DNA of 16,447 nucleotides from Bacillota bacterium. Its GTDB lineage: Bacteria; Bacillota; Clostridia; Oscillospirales; Oscillospiraceae. A program made the translations under genes and the position numbers. Of this stretch, positions 13,831-16,447 are shown piece by piece. The stretch spans positions 1 to 16,447 of the forward strand of contig JAEWML010000133.1 of the NCBI GenBank assembly GCA_023393155.1. The letters are read 5' to 3'. Position 1 is the stretch's first letter. Each line of letters starts with the position of its first letter. Below the pieces are notes generated by a model. The model made no database searches. It was not told where the DNA came from and saw nothing but the letters and a program-made list of their open reading frames with translations.

Positions 13831-16219
13831 CGGACTTCTCCCGATCCGCCGGACCCACGCCCAGCAGGCAGTCCTCCAGCTCCGCATACCGGGGCCTTGC
13901 GGCGGGCGCTTCCGCCGTAGGAGTCCCTTGCTTCATCGCCCATTCCAGCCACTGACTCAGCCGCGCGGAGGCTCGTTCGTCATTGTGCAGCGCGTCATAA
14001 TTGGTCACGGCATACAGCTTTTTCCCGCCCGGCAGGTTCCGTTCAAACGCACACCTCAGCGTCAGTCTCTCCCTTAGCTGCAAAGAAAACTCGGGCGGCA
14101 AATTCCTGGTATCCGTCGCCAGATATTTATAGTCAAAATTGTCAATGTGCACCGCGCGCCCGAGGTCCGACGGTACGGACACATCCAGAGAAACCCGGGC
14201 ATGGCGGCGGTTCTGGTACAGTACGGCGCGGGTCCGGCGCACCAGATTCAATCGCAGATCATCGAAGATACTGTGGGATTTATGAAGCGTGGTGGGCAGG
14301 CAGGGAACCCGGTCATATAGCATTTGCATGTACTCTCCCTTGCTTTGACCATAATCGGTGATAAAAAAGGAGCATTTCCAGCCGCCCGGAATGGGGCCGA
14401 TATGCACTGCCCGGGCCTTGAGACGGGCGGTATAGTGCTCGGTTTTCAAAAGGATTTCCGCTTCCTCTTTGTCGTCGATGTCTATGGGCCCGGACAGGCG
14501 CACCGCAATGCCCGTTTCCGAAAAGTCCTTGGTGACGCAGGACAGGTCCCGAAAGGCGCCGATGCTCAAAAGGCAGTCCACCTCGGCCTCCACCCGCTCG
14601 TTCATCCGCAGATAGCCCCGTCCCAGCACAAAAAAGAGGGACATCACCAGATTAAACAGGTTCACGCTCAGCCAGAACAGCACCGCAATCGGCGCGATGC
14701 TGCCGCTGCGGAAAATCATGGTCACGCAATTGAAGATTCCCAGAACAGACAGTCCGATAAACAGCGCGAAGGGCACGGCGTAAAGCGCATCCCGAACCCC
14801 ATCGCGGCCGCCGTCCTTTCTTGTGACCTGAAATTTTTTGAGAGAAAATCCAAGGCTCTCCGCCAGCACGGGGAAGAACAGAAAGGGAAAAAGCACCGTC
14901 TCGTATACGTTTGTCCACTTGGTGGAGCGGATACCCTGACTGAGCATCCGCAGCGTCACGTTGCTGGAAAGATACATGGGCAGCCAGAAGATCAGCACCT
15001 CCGGCAGGGTGCACTTGATGACCATGAAGCCAAACACAGCAAACAAAATGGGTGACATGATGTAAATCAGGCGCTTGACCGGCCCAAACCAATACCAGAT
15101 GGAGGCCCAATAGTTCGCCTTCTGGCCCATGGTCAGCTTTGGCGTGGAGAGGATATGAAGCTTGCGCCCCGTCTGGATGCAGCCCCGGGCCCAGCGGATG
15201 CGCTGCTGAATCAAGCCGGGCAGGTCCGTGGGGGAAAGGCCGCTGGCCAGTACCTCGTTGATGGCATAGCAGGTGTATTTTTTCTTTTGCAGCAGGATGC
15301 CCGTGGCAAAGTCCTCGGTGATGGCGCCCTGATAAAACCCGCCGATGTCCTCGATGGCGGCGCGGCTGAGCACCGTGTTGGAGCCGCCGTAAATCACGCT
15401 GTTGGAGCGGTTACGGGACACTTGAATGTCCTTGTAAAAATAGTCCTGCTCATTGGGAATCCTGTTTTCGGAGTAGAGAAAGAACTGGAACAGGTCGGGA
15501 TTGTAAAAGCTCTGGGGCGTCTGGACAAAGCCCATGCGAATCTTGTCCTTTTCGGACCGGGTTTTGTTCTTCAGCTCCGCGTCCACGAAATAGGGGACGC
15601 AGTGCATTAGAAATGTTCGCTGGGGAATCATGTCCGCGTCCAGGGTGACAATCAGGGGCGCGCTTGTCCGGGCAAGAGCGTTGTTCAGGTTTCCGGCCTT
15701 GGCCCCCGTGTTGTCGCTGCGCCCGATATAGCGAATTCCCATCTCCCGGGCCAGTCTGCGAATCTCCGAACGGTTGCCGTCGTCGCACAAATAGATATGC
15801 ACCTTTGCCGGGTCGGGATACTCCATGTATTTGCAGCCGTTGACCGTCTTATACAGCAGTTCCTCCGGCTCGGCATAGGTGGCGATGAAAACATCCACCT
15901 CGGGAAACAGTTCCGGCGGCACGTCGGGCACCGGATGATTTTCGATGCGGTGCATATTAAAGTAATGCACCAGCGACTCCAGAGCCCCCAGCACCTCCAC
16001 CGCCAGCAGCGCAACGCCCGCGATGATGGAAATTGTGCCGTATTCCAGCGGCAGGGTGTACCGGATGCGCCAATAGAGATAGACGGTGTTCAGCATCACC
16101 GTCAGAAACACCCAGGACCGGTTGCGCAGAGCTCTGGCGTCGCCGCCCCTGGTAAAGGAATCGGCGGCTTTTTGAGGCGGGGCCTTGCGGGCTTCCGCCT
16201 CCTTTTCAAGTATCGGCAT
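13823..16219 (-). CDS. bcsA: BcsA-type cellulose synthase catalytic subunit with PilZ domain
   Basis: Encodes 798 residues. Two membrane segments (about 36-52 and 61-83) lead to a GT2 domain with IATYAEP (112-118), D146-D147, DAD (194-196), TED (301-303) and QRIRW (339-343), the UDP-glucose polymerase set. Further membrane segments follow to about 535. A PilZ domain carries R538-x3-R542 and DFSETG (565-570), the c-di-GMP contact residues, so activity is likely switched by c-di-GMP as in BcsA. The last 130 residues contain another PilZ-like start, NRRHARVSLDVSV (670-682), without the DxSxxG motif. AAGGAG lies 7 bases before ATG 16219. The gene overlaps its upstream neighbour by 14 bases and the GH5 gene by 8. 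A BcsB partner is not in the window. Exact product (cellulose or another beta-glucan) is not proven. Confidence 0.93.
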   Translation of the reverse strand: MPILEKEAEARKAPPQKAADSFTRGGDARALRNRSWVFLTVMLNTVYLYWRIRYTLPLEYGTISIIAGVALLAVEVLGALESLVHYFNMHRIENHPVPDVPPELFPEVDVFIATYAEPEELLYKTVNGCKYMEYPDPAKVHIYLCDDGNRSEIRRLAREMGIRYIGRSDNTGAKAGNLNNALARTSAPLIVTLDADMIPQRTFLMHCVPYFVDAELKNKTRSEKDKIRMGFVQTPQSFYNPDLFQFFLYSENRIPNEQDYFYKDIQVSRNRSNSVIYGGSNTVLSRAAIEDIGGFYQGAITEDFATGILLQKKKYTCYAINEVLASGLSPTDLPGLIQQRIRWARGCIQTGRKLHILSTPKLTMGQKANYWASIWYWFGPVKRLIYIMSPILFAVFGFMVIKCTLPEVLIFWLPMYLSSNVTLRMLSQGIRSTKWTNVYETVLFPFLFFPVLAESLGFSLKKFQVTRKDGGRDGVRDALYAVPFALFIGLSVLGIFNCVTMIFRSGSIAPIAVLFWLSVNLFNLVMSLFFVLGRGYLRMNERVEAEVDCLLSIGAFRDLSCVTKDFSETGIAVRLSGPIDIDDKEEAEILLKTEHYTARLKARAVHIGPIPGGWKCSFFITDYGQSKGEYMQMLYDRVPCLPTTLHKSHSIFDDLRLNLVRRTRAVLYQNRRHARVSLDVSVPSDLGRAVHIDNFDYKYLATDTRNLPPEFSLQLRERLTLRCAFERNLPGGKKLYAVTNYDALHNDERASARLSQWLEWAMKQGTPTAEAPAARPRYAELEDCLLGVGPADREKSDA

Positions 16220-16447
16220 ATGGCTGCTCCTTATCCTCGGGATACAGATATGTCAAGGCTGTCCCGTCGCTGGAAAAATGAAGGGTTCCGTCCATGGTGT
16301 AGAGCAGCTCCGCCCCCACCTGCCCGCAGGCCTCCCGAATGGCGCTGTCGCTGCTTTCCGAGGCGCTCACGGCATATTGGGGGTTCAGCCGCTCAATCAG
16401 CGCTCCCGACGAGGGACTTGCCCTGCCATGGCGGGCCACCTGATAGA
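16206..16447 (-). CDS. Metallo-beta-lactamase-fold protein, ComEC/Rec2 C-terminal-like (5' end outside window)
   Basis: The frame is open from the right edge to TGA at 16208-16206 and gives about 80 residues. The segment YQVARHGRASPSSGALIERLNPQYAVSAS, then a variable helix and a closing part with LLYTMDGTLHFSSDG, matches the end of ComEC-type MBL domains, where the order is LKVxHHGSxxSSxxFLxxxxPxYAVISVG, then DGxIxFxSDG. Here RHG replaces HHG, keeping the second His. It could be full ComEC or a stand-alone secreted MBL hydrolase. GTG 16439 is an internal codon, not the start. The 14-base overlap with bcsA suggests one operon. Confidence 0.65.
   Translation of the reverse strand, partial: YQVARHGRASPSSGALIERLNPQYAVSASESSDSAIREACGQVGAELLYTMDGTLHFSSDGTALTYLYPEDKEQPYADT

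Noticed and set aside
1..16447. tRNA, rRNA, riboswitch, insertion sequence, prophage or CRISPR array
   Set aside because: I found no cloverleaf, no transposase or integrase motifs and no spaced repeats; the mapped leaders are too short for known riboswitches. A tRNAscan-SE and Infernal run would settle this.

Overview
The window looks like chromosomal DNA of an endospore-forming, GC-rich Clostridia, most plausibly Oscillospiraceae (Oscillibacter/Flavonifractor-like). This rests on a GerA-family germination gene with a sigma-G-type promoter, a clostridial-type DUF2156 protein, bacterial acyl-ACP thioesterase, thyA-folA and strong GGAGG ribosome-binding sites. The genus is inference; GC was judged by eye, not computed.

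Layout. Positions 1-72 hold the tail of a plus-strand gene, followed by a bidirectional terminator. From 4029 down to 136 runs a minus-strand gene set: a GerA/SpoVAF-like germination protein, a DUF2238-like membrane protein, an acyl-ACP thioesterase and a small acidic lipoprotein. Its first gene has a near-consensus sigma-G promoter, so the set may be expressed in the forespore and act on the spore membrane. The 429-bp gap 4030-4458 holds that promoter, a strict heptanucleotide (R6Y) array and two terminator hairpins. Next comes a minus-strand DUF2156-GNAT fusion (4459-5862), divergent from a sodium-dependent NSS-family transporter (6065-7609, GTG start, strong sigma-A promoter). A minus-strand AraC-type regulator (7815-8672) is divergent from the thyA-folA operon (8868-10209), which makes dTMP and regenerates tetrahydrofolate. 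After the folA terminator lies a degenerate 15-bp tandem repeat that ends exactly at the recG promoter. recG appears to start at an ACG codon rather than the first in-frame GTG.

The right end (16447 down to 12721) is a tightly overlapping minus-strand cassette: the C-terminus of a ComEC-like metallo-beta-lactamase protein, a BcsA-type cellulose synthase with a c-di-GMP-binding PilZ domain plus a possible degenerate second one, and a membrane-anchored GH5 endoglucanase. The synthase-GH5 pair resembles the CcsA/CcsZ cellulose system known from Clostridioides difficile. Most genes are of known families. The least ordinary signals are the R6Y heptad array, the 15-bp repeat next to the recG promoter, the ACG start, the sigma-G-headed gene set and the second PilZ-like region.
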